In this document: positions 8,780 through 17,187 of the stretch, piece by piece
Layout: every line of letters begins with the position of its first letter
Position numbering within the stretch: the stretch's first letter is position 1
Assembly (NCBI RefSeq): GCF_011759375.1
Contig: NZ_JAARML010000002.1
Location: forward strand, 248,001 to 312,000
DNA: 64,000 nucleotides
Direction: 5' to 3'
Origin: Paraflavitalea devenefica
GTDB lineage: Bacteria > Bacteroidota > Bacteroidia > Chitinophagales > Chitinophagaceae
Made by a program: the position numbers and the translations under genes
Notes under the pieces: generated by a model
What the model was told of the DNA's origin: nothing
The model's database searches: none
Seen by the model: the letters and a program-made list of their open reading frames with translations, nothing else

Positions 8780-8819
8780 TTGTCGTTTCGAACGCAGCGC
8801 AGCGGAGTGAGAAATCTGG
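8780..8819. repeat. Family D repeat, short copy
   Basis: TTGTCGTTTCGAACGCAGC then GAGTGAGAAATCTGG. Same flanking words as the longer copies at 3525 and 15468, with a different middle. Confidence 0.65.
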
Positions 8820-8853
8820 TATCGAAGCAAACGTACCCGCAACTACCCGCATC

Positions 8854-9993
8854 ATGCGAAACGCCATACTCCTCATATTAACCCTTTCTTCCTGGTGCGC
8901 CTCCGCCCAAAACCTCATTCCCAACGGCGGCTTCGAGGACGAGAACATCTGTGTGGAGTACAACCAGAACTGTGCGCCTGAAGCCTGGATCGCCAATTCC
9001 CTTTGGGCCAACTATTACTACTACACCCCCGGCAAGGCCTATGACGGATCACACTTTGTCGGTCTCTCTGCAGGCGATGCTTACCAGAAAGCTGCACACA
9101 ACTTCATCCGCACGCGTTTACTCTGCGGATTGCAGGCAGGCCACCAATACCAGTTGGAATTTTGGGTGCGTTCACGGCACGATATACTCGACAGCATAGG
9201 CGTCTACTTCAGCCCGGGCGATTTCTTATTTGAGAAGCGCGACTTCAAGCAACTACAACCCCAGCTATGGGCCACCAATACGCTCGATACCTTATACCAG
9301 GACCCCAATCGCTGGCAAAAAGTGCGGCTCATCTATACCGCCGCCGGCAATGAAGGCTACATCACCATTGGCAGCTTTAATCGCAAGGAGTATACATTCA
9401 GGGGATTGCCGGATTTCAAGCGGGAATACTACTTCTTCCTCGATGCCGTATCGCTCATTCCGCTGGATAAAAAAGAGCAGCTATGTCCGCAGGCGGACAG
9501 TATAAAAAAAGACATCTATATCGAAAACCCGCGCCATGACTTCCTCAAGCGCCTGGTATACATCAATTCCCGTAATCCGCCGGCGGTGAAGCCATTACCC
9601 AAGACCGTTACCGTCGCACGGGTCATGCCTCCCCCGCAGCACATAGATACCCTCATCATACCGGATATCTTCTTCAATACGGCCAGTTACCAGTTATCGC
9701 CCAAAAGCTATGGCCTGCTGGATAGCTTTACCAACAAGCTCCGCACCTTCACCATTGATTCGGTTGTCATTGAAGGGCATACCGACAGTGTGGGCACACT
9801 CACATACAACGAAGCCTTATCCCGCAACCGTGCCAATGCTGTCAAAGGATACATTGCCGGCAAACTACCACCCAACAAAACCACCTTCACCAGCCGTGGC
9901 TTTGCCTTCTTCAAACCCGTCCGCAGCAACCGCACGCCCGCCGGCCGCCAGCAAAACAGAAGAGTAGAGATCTATGTATACCGGAAAGTATAA
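8854..9993 (+). CDS. OmpA-family protein with N-terminal jelly-roll-like region
   Basis: 379 residues. A signal peptide (MRNAILLILTLSSWCASAQ) precedes an N-terminal region (NLIPNGGFEDE, then QYQLEFWVRS and LDAVSLI) typical of carbohydrate-binding-like beta-sandwich domains at the surface of Bacteroidota. Residues from about 270 form an OmpA C-terminal domain (IPDIFFNTASYQLSPKS, VIEGHTDSVGT, LSRNRANAVKGYI, NRRVEIYVYRKV), which anchors proteins to peptidoglycan. It is likely periplasmic facing or outer-membrane linked. It stands alone, preceded by repeats A and D. Confidence 0.88.
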   Translation: MRNAILLILTLSSWCASAQNLIPNGGFEDENICVEYNQNCAPEAWIANSLWANYYYYTPGKAYDGSHFVGLSAGDAYQKAAHNFIRTRLLCGLQAGHQYQLEFWVRSRHDILDSIGVYFSPGDFLFEKRDFKQLQPQLWATNTLDTLYQDPNRWQKVRLIYTAAGNEGYITIGSFNRKEYTFRGLPDFKREYYFFLDAVSLIPLDKKEQLCPQADSIKKDIYIENPRHDFLKRLVYINSRNPPAVKPLPKTVTVARVMPPPQHIDTLIIPDIFFNTASYQLSPKSYGLLDSFTNKLRTFTIDSVVIEGHTDSVGTLTYNEALSRNRANAVKGYIAGKLPPNKTTFTSRGFAFFKPVRSNRTPAGRQQNRRVEIYVYRKV

Positions 9994-10095
9994 CCCATAA
10001 CGGATACCAGGGCTGATCGCCGGGAACAAAATATATTTCCACTTATTGGGGGAATGAGCTAATTTATTGCCTATAACTGCCAAAACGCTTACTGT

Positions 10096-11949
10096 ATGCG
10101 GATAGCTCATATTACAGACCTCCATTATTCTACAGAGAAAAGCACCTATGATTATAGGAAATTGCTCACTGCGCTCATGGAAAGCCTGCAGCAGGAGCAT
10201 GCAGAAAAAAAGATCGATCTGGTATTCATCACCGGAGATCTCCTGGATAAAGCAGGAAAGGTTTTTGGCGCAGAAGATGGGTATAAAATACTGGAAGAAA
10301 AAATATTGAATAAATTAATGGCTGATCTGGGATTGAGCCGCGGCCGGATCATAATAATCCCGGGTAATCATGATGTGAAAATGGGTGACGATGAGCAACT
10401 CAACCTGCTGCAGGGATTTCGTAGTAATACCGACGTAAAAAGTATCAACATCATTGCCGACCGCTATAGTTGCCTGTTGGATACTGAAGAAAAAGGAAAA
10501 AAACTATTTCCCAACCTGGAGGCCTATAAAAACTTTGAAAAAAGATTTTATAAAGACTTCCCGGGTAAAAATGGGTTGGAAAGAAAACTCATCACGGGCA
10601 TGGAGAGCTGTTTTGTATTGGATTTCAACGGTGCAAAGATCGGAATAGGTGCTTTTAACAGCGCCTGGTCATGCCACCCGGAGTTGGACAGGGAAATAAA
10701 ACCGGGTGAGGACGCTTCCAGGGAAAGATGGAAGCACATTACTTTCGGGACCCATCAGATCCAGCGTGCAACAGATTTCTTTAATGATGAAACGGATTTC
10801 AACATTGCTTTGATCCATCATCCTGTTACACCGGAATTTTATGGAGCTGCCGAGGAAATAGAGATCGCCAGGGAACTAAGCAGGAACAGATTCTTTATGC
10901 TTTTTTGTGGACATACCCACCGGATCAGGGATAGGCGTATTTCAACACAGGGATATGATCATTACCTCATCACTACCCGTTCTACCTTCAACGATCCGGA
11001 GATCAAGCAGGAAGAATACAAATCGGGTTTTTCGTTGGTCGATATCACCTGGTCTTCGGATACGCATATCAATATAACCAGGCACTATAAAAAATACTTT
11101 CGCTTTCCGGGTAAGTTTGGATTTGACCAGGAGGAATCATATGATGGGAAAAGCACCCAGGAATTAAACACCAAAGACATCGGTAAAACATTTATTGAAT
11201 ACTTAAAGAAAGAAGATCCGTTATATGATCCTAAGCGCAAAGTGTTATTTGACACCATCAATGGGGCTACCCGGCAATACCTGAATAGCCAGAACTCCTA
11301 TGTTACGGATCTTGCACTAAAAAAATTGATTGATAAGCTGTTGCCTGCTACCAACCGTTCTTTCCACATCAGACAGCATTTTAAATTGAACATAACCATT
11401 GAATACATAGATGATGAATACTATTCCCTGGTAGATGGCCAAAGCTATACCATTGTGCCGAATGGAAATGACCCTGTTATGTTCCATACCTATACCTATG
11501 TAGATCTGGATGCCAATAAAAAAGATAAAAGTAAAGTAGAGATCAGGAGCCTGGTCATCGACGGGGAAGAATACAGGGATAAATACAGCAAAGTACCTCA
11601 CGATTCGTCAGGAGAGGATATTCCATTGTACCGGGATACCTATACCTTTGATAAAACACTGGAAGGAAAAAATAAATATGAAGTAAGCAGGGAATTACAT
11701 GCTGTCAATTCCTTAAAGCTGAACAAAGCCTGGAAGATCGAAGTGGTAAATATCTACTATGATTATGAGATCACCATTTCCAATCCGGGTAAAAAGTACC
11801 TGGTGGAAGTGTTCAATATCGAAAGCGGGAAGAATGCTTCCAACCTCGACGATGATGGGAATATTAATGATAAACCGATCATAATCAAAGAGAAAGAGGG
11901 TATTCTGACGCCTGGCGACACGATTTTGATTGTCGTTAATTTATACTAA
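10096..11949 (+). CDS. Calcineurin-like metallophosphoesterase with uncharacterised C-terminal domain
   Basis: 617 residues in two parts. Residues 1 to about 330 are a calcineurin-like phosphoesterase with all metal motifs: D8-x-H10, G47-D48, G90-N-H-D93, H241-H242 and GHTH at 272-275. The remaining part (about 370-617) begins with a short helical stretch and then appears beta-rich (ITIEYIDDEYYSLVDG, DPVMFHTYTYVDLDA, YEITISNPGKKYLVEVFN); I do not recognise it. No signal peptide or membrane segment is seen, so it is probably cytoplasmic. Base composition is visibly more AT-rich than its neighbours, suggesting transfer. It is monocistronic, with a terminator 40 bases downstream. Substrate unknown. 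Confidence 0.88.
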   Translation: MRIAHITDLHYSTEKSTYDYRKLLTALMESLQQEHAEKKIDLVFITGDLLDKAGKVFGAEDGYKILEEKILNKLMADLGLSRGRIIIIPGNHDVKMGDDEQLNLLQGFRSNTDVKSINIIADRYSCLLDTEEKGKKLFPNLEAYKNFEKRFYKDFPGKNGLERKLITGMESCFVLDFNGAKIGIGAFNSAWSCHPELDREIKPGEDASRERWKHITFGTHQIQRATDFFNDETDFNIALIHHPVTPEFYGAAEEIEIARELSRNRFFMLFCGHTHRIRDRRISTQGYDHYLITTRSTFNDPEIKQEEYKSGFSLVDITWSSDTHINITRHYKKYFRFPGKFGFDQEESYDGKSTQELNTKDIGKTFIEYLKKEDPLYDPKRKVLFDTINGATRQYLNSQNSYVTDLALKKLIDKLLPATNRSFHIRQHFKLNITIEYIDDEYYSLVDGQSYTIVPNGNDPVMFHTYTYVDLDANKKDKSKVEIRSLVIDGEEYRDKYSKVPHDSSGEDIPLYRDTYTFDKTLEGKNKYEVSRELHAVNSLKLNKAWKIEVVNIYYDYEITISNPGKKYLVEVFNIESGKNASNLDDDGNINDKPIIIKEKEGILTPGDTILIVVNLY

Positions 11950-11990
11950 CTTTACATTAAATCACAGATTATGAAACACATCACTTGTGT

Positions 11991-12028
11991 AGGAGGTTCC
12001 GGGAAGTTTTAATGGACCTCCTTTTTTT
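11991..12028 (+). terminator. Terminator after metallophosphoesterase gene
   Basis: AGGAGGT / ACCTCCT stem with an 18-nt loop followed by a seven-T run. Confidence 0.7.
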
Positions 12029-12986
12029 CTACAATTGCCTGCACAATCTTCTCCGCATGCTCCCTCGAGTTTTCAATAAACCACACATGCGTATTCATTC
12101 CCCCACATACTACCCCCGCTAAATACACATTAGGCAGGTTTGACTCCATCGTATCGGGATTATACGTAGGTTGAAGCAGTGCATCATCCGACAACTGAAT
12201 ACCCACCCGGCGCAGGAAATCAAAATTGGGTTGATAACCCGTCAGCGCAATCACATAATCATTGGCAATCGTCACCACACCATCAGGAGTATCAATATCC
12301 ACCTCTTGTTCCCGGATAGCCTTCAACGTAGCATTGAAATATGCCTTAATGCTGCCTTCCTTAATGCGGTTCTCCATATCGGGCTTTACCCAGTACTTCA
12401 CACGGTCACCGATCTTCTCTTTGCGTACCACCATTGTTACTTCCGCACCTTTACGCCAGGTTTCCAGGGCTGCATCCACAGCCGAATTGCTGGCGCCCAC
12501 CACGATCACCTTTTGCAGGGCATAAAAATGCCCTTCCTTATAATAGTGTACAACCTTGGGCAATTCTTCACCGGGTACATTCAACCGGATGGGTATATCA
12601 TAAAAGCCTGTAGCAATAATAATATGGCTGGCGGTATACGAAGCGTGTGAAGTATGTACGGTGTATTGATCACCTGTTCTTGTAATATCCTTCACGCCTT
12701 CCTGCAGGTGAATGTGCAGGTGGTTCGATAGCGTTACCCGCCGGTAATACTCCAGTGCTTCGGGCCGGGTAGGCTTTACATTATTCGATACGAAAGGAAT
12801 GCCCCCGATCTCCAGCCTTTCCGAAGTAGAGAAAAAAGTCATATTCAGGGGGTAATTGAACAAAGAATTGGTCAGACAACCCTTTTCAAGAATAAGATAA
12901 TCCAGTCCCGCTTTCTTAGCGGCCAGTCCACAGGCAATCCCGATAGGGCCGCCACCGACAATGATCAATGTATAATGTTGGGTCAT
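12009..12986 (-). CDS. ypdA: YpdA-type bacillithiol-disulfide reductase (FAD/NADPH)
   Basis: 325-residue flavoprotein of the YpdA family, which reduces oxidised bacillithiol with NADPH. Seen: an N-terminal FAD dinucleotide motif (IVGGGPIGIACGLAAKKAG), an NADPH-binding motif in the middle (VVGASNSAVDAALE), and the C-terminal FAD segment (LPNVYLAGVVCGG). It lacks the CxxC redox pair of thioredoxin reductase, as expected. A second bacillithiol-linked gene, ytxJ, lies 9 kb away. Its 3' end overlaps the loop and right arm of the terminator of the convergent phosphoesterase gene. Confidence 0.9.
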   Translation of the reverse strand: MTQHYTLIIVGGGPIGIACGLAAKKAGLDYLILEKGCLTNSLFNYPLNMTFFSTSERLEIGGIPFVSNNVKPTRPEALEYYRRVTLSNHLHIHLQEGVKDITRTGDQYTVHTSHASYTASHIIIATGFYDIPIRLNVPGEELPKVVHYYKEGHFYALQKVIVVGASNSAVDAALETWRKGAEVTMVVRKEKIGDRVKYWVKPDMENRIKEGSIKAYFNATLKAIREQEVDIDTPDGVVTIANDYVIALTGYQPNFDFLRRVGIQLSDDALLQPTYNPDTMESNLPNVYLAGVVCGGMNTHVWFIENSREHAEKIVQAIVEKKEVH

Positions 12987-13035
12987 ATTTCAATAAGAAA
13001 GCGGCAAAGTTAAACGATAATCATCGCTTTTACCT

Positions 13036-13089
13036 CAGTCGCCAGCCTCCGGCTGGTGACGCCTATTTCAAAGCCTCCGGCTTTGCTAC
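13036..13089. repeat. Family B double-hairpin repeat, copy 1
   Basis: CAGTCGCCAGCC-TCC-GGCTGGTGACG followed by AAAGCC-TCC-GGCTTT. Two adjacent three-base-loop hairpins. Further copies at 22080, 33143 and 42566. Confidence 0.85.
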
Positions 13090-13134
13090 TGCACTTTTCC
13101 CAAAAAGCAGTACTTTCAGCAAAATATTCAATCT

Positions 13135-14061
13135 ATGGAACTCTTGCAATCCTATTGGTGGATAATTCTCGTCATACTCATCCTCTTTGCAGGACTCAAA
13201 ACCATCAACCAGGGTTTTGTGGGCGTGGTGACCATGTTTGGTAAATACCAGCGTGTAGTGCGTCCCGGCCTCAACCTGCTCATCCCTTTCCTGGAGCGGA
13301 TAGCCAAACGCGTAAGTATACAGAACCGTTCCGTAGAAATGGAGTTCCAGGCAGTAACAGCCGACCAGGCCAACGTATACTTCAAAAGCATGCTGCTCTA
13401 TGCAGTGCAGAATGCAGATGAGGAAACAATCAAAAAAGTCGCTTTTAAATTCCTCAGTGAGCGCGATCTCATGCAGGCGCTTACCCGCACCATTGAAGGT
13501 ACCATCCGTTCCTTTGTGGCCACCAAAAGGCAGGCAGAAATATTGGCCCTGCGCAAGGACCTCGTAGAATATGTGAAAGAGCAGATCGATCAATTACTGG
13601 AAACCTGGGGTTATCACCTGCTCGACCTGCAGATCAATGACATCACCTTCGACCAGGCCATCATGGACTCCATGAGCAGGGTAGTGGCCAGCAACAACCT
13701 CAAAGCGGCAGCCGAAAATGAAGGCCAGGCCCTTTTGATCACCAAGACCAAATCGGCAGAAGCGGAAGGCAATGCCATCAAAATTGCGGCAGAAGCAGAA
13801 CGCCAGGCAGCCCAACTGCGCGGACAGGGCGTGGCCCTCTTCCGTGAAGAAGTGGCCAAAGGGATGAGTCATGCGGCCGAACAAATGAAGCAGGCCAACC
13901 TCGATACCAATGTCATCTTATTCAGTATGTGGACCGAAGCCGTGAAAAACTTTGCCGAATACGGCAAAGGCAACGTCATCTTTCTCGATGGCAGCCCCGA
14001 TGGCATGGAAAACACCTTACGGCAGATCCAGGCCATGATGATCAAGAAAGCAGGAACGTAA
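13135..14061 (+). CDS. SPFH/Band 7 (stomatin-like) membrane protein
   Basis: 308 residues. One N-terminal membrane segment (WWIILVILILFAGL, residues 8-22) precedes the SPFH domain (about 25-190; GFVGVVTMFGKYQRVVRPGLN). A helical, Ala/Glu-rich coiled-coil region follows (AAENEGQALLITKTKSAEAE, then AAEAERQAAQLRGQG). Such proteins form oligomeric membrane scaffolds; the bacterial partner varies and none (such as an NfeD gene) is adjacent here. The ATG at 13135 has no Shine-Dalgarno sequence, as usual in this genome. Confidence 0.88.
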   Translation: MELLQSYWWIILVILILFAGLKTINQGFVGVVTMFGKYQRVVRPGLNLLIPFLERIAKRVSIQNRSVEMEFQAVTADQANVYFKSMLLYAVQNADEETIKKVAFKFLSERDLMQALTRTIEGTIRSFVATKRQAEILALRKDLVEYVKEQIDQLLETWGYHLLDLQINDITFDQAIMDSMSRVVASNNLKAAAENEGQALLITKTKSAEAEGNAIKIAAEAERQAAQLRGQGVALFREEVAKGMSHAAEQMKQANLDTNVILFSMWTEAVKNFAEYGKGNVIFLDGSPDGMENTLRQIQAMMIKKAGT

Positions 14062-14073
14062 AACCCGGGCGCT

Positions 14074-14120
14074 CTGCGGGACTTGCAGTCCCGCAGCACT
14101 ATTACAGGGCCTTTGGCCCT
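14074..14120. repeat. Family I two-hairpin repeat, copy 1
   Basis: CTGCGGGACT-TGC-AGTCCCGCAG (perfect ten-base-pair arms) followed by AGGGCC-TTT-GGCCCT. A sister element with different stems but the same geometry lies at 27727. It may serve as a terminator for the SPFH gene, though no clear T run follows. Confidence 0.8.
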
Positions 14121-14228
14121 ATCGAAGTAAGTGATACCCCTTTATTCACAATCTTTTAAGAAATATTAACGGCTTAAAAACGTTTTAGGCACACATTTGA
14201 TACATTTACACCATTAAAACAATACTGG

Positions 14229-14939
14229 ATGAATTGGTTTTTTCTTCAGGTTACCAATCCCGCTACTTCTGCAGCCGACTCTATAAGACAAGTGATGGGT
14301 AGTACTGCTTCTTCCGCGCCCTCCATGAATGTCATGGACATGCTGGCGCATGGCGGCCCGCTCATGATCCCCTTGGGTATCTTACTGGTATTGGCGGTCT
14401 TCTTCTTCTTTGAGCGCCTCATCGCCATCCGCAAGGCCAGCAACATTGATCCCAACTTCATGAACATCATCCGCGATAACGTGTTCAGTGGCAACGTGTC
14501 TGCTGCACGCAGCCTGGCCAAAAATACCACTAATCCGGTAGCCCGGATGATTGATAAAGGGTTGCAGCGCATTGGCAAGCCCATCGACGCCATTGAAAAG
14601 AGCATGGAAAATGTGGGCAAACTGGAGATCTACAAAATGGAGCGCAACCTCTCCATGCTTTCACTGGTATACGGTATTGCGCCGATGTTCGGGTTCCTCG
14701 GTACCATCTTCGGGATGCTGCAATTGTTCTACAACATCAATGCTTCCGGCGACTTCACCCCGGCCCAGATCGCAGGCGGTATCTATACCAAAATGATCAC
14801 CTCGGCCAGTGGACTCATCATCGGCCTGCTGGCTTATGTAGGTTACAACTTTCTCAATGCGCAGATCGACAAAAATGTGAACAGGATGGAAGTAGCAAGC
14901 GCCGAATTCATTGACATCCTCCAGGAACCAACGCGCTAA
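14229..14939 (+). CDS. exbB: MotA/TolQ/ExbB proton channel family protein
   Basis: 236 residues. ExbB-type proton channel subunit that couples proton flow to TonB or Tol movement. Membrane segments are near 45-65 (PLMIPLGILLVLAVFFFFE), 140-160 (SLVYGIAPMFGFLGTIFGML) and 185-205 (ITSASGLIIGLLAYVGYNF). The second and third carry the family-conserved Gly and Thr pattern. An ExbD gene follows 107 bases later in the same direction, with a family E repeat in between. A -7-like TACATTTA (14201-14208, one mismatch) lies upstream. Confidence 0.93.
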   Translation: MNWFFLQVTNPATSAADSIRQVMGSTASSAPSMNVMDMLAHGGPLMIPLGILLVLAVFFFFERLIAIRKASNIDPNFMNIIRDNVFSGNVSAARSLAKNTTNPVARMIDKGLQRIGKPIDAIEKSMENVGKLEIYKMERNLSMLSLVYGIAPMFGFLGTIFGMLQLFYNINASGDFTPAQIAGGIYTKMITSASGLIIGLLAYVGYNFLNAQIDKNVNRMEVASAEFIDILQEPTR

Positions 14940-14941
14940 TG

Positions 14942-14982
14942 GCTGACCTCGGACTTCTGACTTCAGACCTCCGGCTTCAGGT
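14942..14982. repeat. Family E repeat between exbB and exbD
   Basis: Units GACCTCGGACTTCTGACTTC and AGACCTCCGGCTTCAGG immediately after the exbB stop codon. Confidence 0.8.
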
Positions 14983-15046
14983 TCTAAACATTGAACAGGA
15001 AACTAACAATAGCACCCGGTGCTCTATATAGAAAAACATTCTGATC

Positions 15047-15445
15047 ATGAATTTAAGAAACAGGTTAAGATCACATCCGGAGTTACATGCAGGAGCCTTG
15101 AATGACATCCTGTTCATCCTCCTGTTCTTCTTCCTGATCGTTTCCACCATTGCCAATCCCAACATTGTAAAAGTCAACAATCCGCGGGGCACAAAAGATA
15201 CCAAGGCCAAGCAGCATATTACCGTATCTATCGACAATACCCAGCAATTCTACATCGGTACCAAAAGAATTGACCCTCTTGTATTTGATACCTTGCTGCG
15301 GGCAGAGATCGCCAAATTCAAATTGTCCGTTGATACACCCGTAGTAGTCGTCAATGCCGATACCACCGCCTACTGGGGCGAGATCTTCCGCATCATGCGC
15401 GTCTCCAAAAGCGTCGGCGCCAAAGTCGTAGCAAATGTGAAATAA
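15047..15445 (+). CDS. exbD: ExbD/TolR family biopolymer transport protein
   Basis: 132 residues. It has one membrane segment near the N-terminus (ALNDILFILLFFFLIVSTIA), including the Asp that is the proton-carrying residue of the ExbD/TolR family. A periplasmic domain follows (HITVSIDNTQQFYIGTKRI, then VVVVNADTTAYWGEIFRIM). It pairs with ExbB upstream. No TonB gene is nearby. Confidence 0.93.
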   Translation: MNLRNRLRSHPELHAGALNDILFILLFFFLIVSTIANPNIVKVNNPRGTKDTKAKQHITVSIDNTQQFYIGTKRIDPLVFDTLLRAEIAKFKLSVDTPVVVVNADTTAYWGEIFRIMRVSKSVGAKVVANVK

Positions 15446-15467
15446 CGACTGATAACATTCCTTTCTT

Positions 15468-15536
15468 TGGTTGTCATTTCGAACCCGCCATATGCACCCT
15501 GCTTCATCAGCAAGCCAAGCGGGTGAGAAATCTGCT
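15468..15536. repeat. Family D repeat, copy 3
   Basis: TTTGGTTGTCATTTCGAACC then CAAGCGGGTGAGAAATCTGC. Closely similar to the copy at 3525 including the CATATG segment. Confidence 0.75.
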
Positions 15537-15570
15537 TGCGACGCAAAAGCATCAAAGCAAACCTCTGCCT

Positions 15571-15614
15571 GGCGCAAGTATGCAGCCTGGCTAAGCGTGC
15601 AGGGTACTTGTGCC
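15571..15614. repeat. Family C palindromic repeat, copy 1, overlapping an oxidoreductase 3' end
   Basis: Outer arms GGCGCAAGTA and TACTTGTGCC frame an inner region (TGCAGCCTGGCTAAGCGTGC). On the minus strand it supplies the last residues and TAG stop of the FAD oxidoreductase. Other copies at 31896 and 51738. Confidence 0.85.
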
Positions 15615-16955
15615 AATTAATCCCAGCCGCCTCCCAATATTCGAACTAAACTTCCCTTCAGGATCATACTTCCGCTTTACCGCCACCCACTCCTCATACT
15701 GTGGATACATCGCCTTAAACATCGTTTCCGTCAGCAACGCATCCTTGCCCAGGTAAAGGCGGCCACCAGCCGCGAGCACCTTCGCATCCAGTTTAGGCGT
15801 AAACGCAAACAATGCTTTACTAACCGGAAAATCAATCGCCAGCGTATATCCTTTAAATGGGAAGGAGAGGATACCCTGTCCTTCGCCCATACGTTTAAAC
15901 ACATTCAGGAAAGGTGTGCAGCCGCTCTGCGCGATCATTGTCAGGATCTCGGCCAGGTGCTGACGGCCATTCGTTTCGGGTATTACAAACTGGTATTGTA
16001 CAAATCCGCGCTTGCCATAACCCCGGTTCCAGTGATGGATGGCATCGAGCGGGAAGAAAAACTTTTCATAATGGATAAATGTCTTTGAAGAGTTCTGCAC
16101 AAAAGCGATCACCCGGTTCAGCACCCGCACCGTAACATTATTGAGGGTAAATGAAGGCAGGAAAAAAGGTACCGTCAGCTTGCTGTTCTTGTGCAGCTTC
16201 AGCGGTTCTTTACGGAGGGAAGGAGGCAGGTCGGCAAGTTGAGCTGCATTGCCCAGTGTCAGTACGCCGCTGCCCAGCTTGGGACCTTTCGCCAGGGCAT
16301 CTATCCAGGCTACAGAATAATTATAGTCGGCATCATAACTGTCCAGCGCTTCCAGCATATGATCAAGGTCCCTGATCTTAATAGACTGTTGTTTGAAATA
16401 CGTCGTCTCTACCTTGCGCAATTGCAACCGGGCGGTAAGGATCACGCCCAGCAGGCCCAGTCCGCCGAAATTCGCCTGAAACAGATCGGCATGTTCGGTA
16501 CGGGAAGCGGTGAGCACACGGCCATCAGCCAGCAGGATCGTGAAAGAGAGCACGCAATTGGCAAAAGAGCCATCAATATGATGCGCCTTGCCATGGATAT
16601 CATTGGCAATAGCGCCACCGATCGTTACGAACTTGGTACCGGGACAAATCATGGGCAGCCATCCCCGCGGCGCGAACACGGTAATAATCTCTTCCAGGCT
16701 CACCCCTGCCTCGCATTCCAGTATTCCTTCGGCCGCATCCCAGGCCAGGAAACGGTTCAGCTTCGTGCAATCGCCCACATAACAATGGTCATTTACTGCC
16801 TGATCGCCATAACTCCGGCCCAGCCCGCGCGCGATCAGCGTGCCCCGTTCCAGGGCGCCGGCCACATCACCGGCATCACGCACCGGCAACACATACGATT
16901 CCGATACCGGGTAATTGCCCCATCCCGCCAGCTTTTCCTGCTTGTACAATGACAT
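15591..16955 (-). CDS. FAD-binding oxidoreductase (DprE1 / aldonolactone oxidase-like)
   Basis: 454 residues. An N-terminal PCMH-type FAD domain (LIARGLGRSYGDQAVND, PGTKFVTIGGAIANDIHGKA) and a C-terminal ALO-type domain (FPFKGYTLAIDFPV; MYPQYEEWVAVKRKYDPEGKF) match the group holding DprE1 (decaprenylphosphoryl-ribose oxidase) and sugar-lactone oxidases. The conserved His of NDIHGKAHHIDG is compatible with covalent or close flavin contact. Substrate not determinable. The C-terminal residues LIGTSTLHA and the stop codon derive from a family C repeat, so the natural C-terminus may have been replaced. Confidence 0.85.
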   Translation of the reverse strand: MSLYKQEKLAGWGNYPVSESYVLPVRDAGDVAGALERGTLIARGLGRSYGDQAVNDHCYVGDCTKLNRFLAWDAAEGILECEAGVSLEEIITVFAPRGWLPMICPGTKFVTIGGAIANDIHGKAHHIDGSFANCVLSFTILLADGRVLTASRTEHADLFQANFGGLGLLGVILTARLQLRKVETTYFKQQSIKIRDLDHMLEALDSYDADYNYSVAWIDALAKGPKLGSGVLTLGNAAQLADLPPSLRKEPLKLHKNSKLTVPFFLPSFTLNNVTVRVLNRVIAFVQNSSKTFIHYEKFFFPLDAIHHWNRGYGKRGFVQYQFVIPETNGRQHLAEILTMIAQSGCTPFLNVFKRMGEGQGILSFPFKGYTLAIDFPVSKALFAFTPKLDAKVLAAGGRLYLGKDALLTETMFKAMYPQYEEWVAVKRKYDPEGKFSSNIGRRLGLIGTSTLHA

Positions 16956-16975
16956 GAGCGATGGAATTAGATAGG

Positions 16976-17115
16976 GAATATATCACTTCTTACGCAGATT
17001 TCACCGCCCTTACCATGCGGTCTTTCCCCTGCAGGTCTTTTTTCAACACCACATCGGTAAATCCGCTCCCGGCAAAAAGGGCGGTGGTGGCAGGGCCCAG
17101 GTCTTCATGGATTGT
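16976..17115 (-). pseudogene. Duplicated 3' fragment of prmC
   Basis: About 138 bp nearly identical to the 3' end of prmC (17174-17313), offset by exactly 198 bp. It encodes the same last 40 or so residues (IHEDLGPATTALFAGSGF to VRAVKSA) and stop codon, with one amino-acid change (Ala for Ser) and a few silent or junction changes. It has no N-terminal part and is separated from the intact gene by a family A repeat. Probably non-functional. Confidence 0.85.
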
Positions 17116-17120
17116 ATTCC

Positions 17121-17169
17121 CCGCAGTGTCTCTCCTGCAGAGCCTTGTGCATGGCGGAGGACGCTGCGG
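17121..17169. repeat. Family A palindromic repeat, copy 3, at the prmC duplication junction
   Basis: CCGCAGTGTCTCTCC arm and GGAGGACGCTGCGG arm with a longer loop than other copies. Lies exactly between the duplicated prmC tail and the intact prmC tail. Confidence 0.85.
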
Positions 17170-17187
17170 CAATGAATATATCACTTC

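Noticed and set aside
11971..12012. 13-codon frame (MKHITCVGGSGKF) overlapping the terminator after the phosphoesterase gene
   Set aside because: Too short to support; it could be a leader peptide, but the next gene is on the opposite strand, so attenuation makes no sense.
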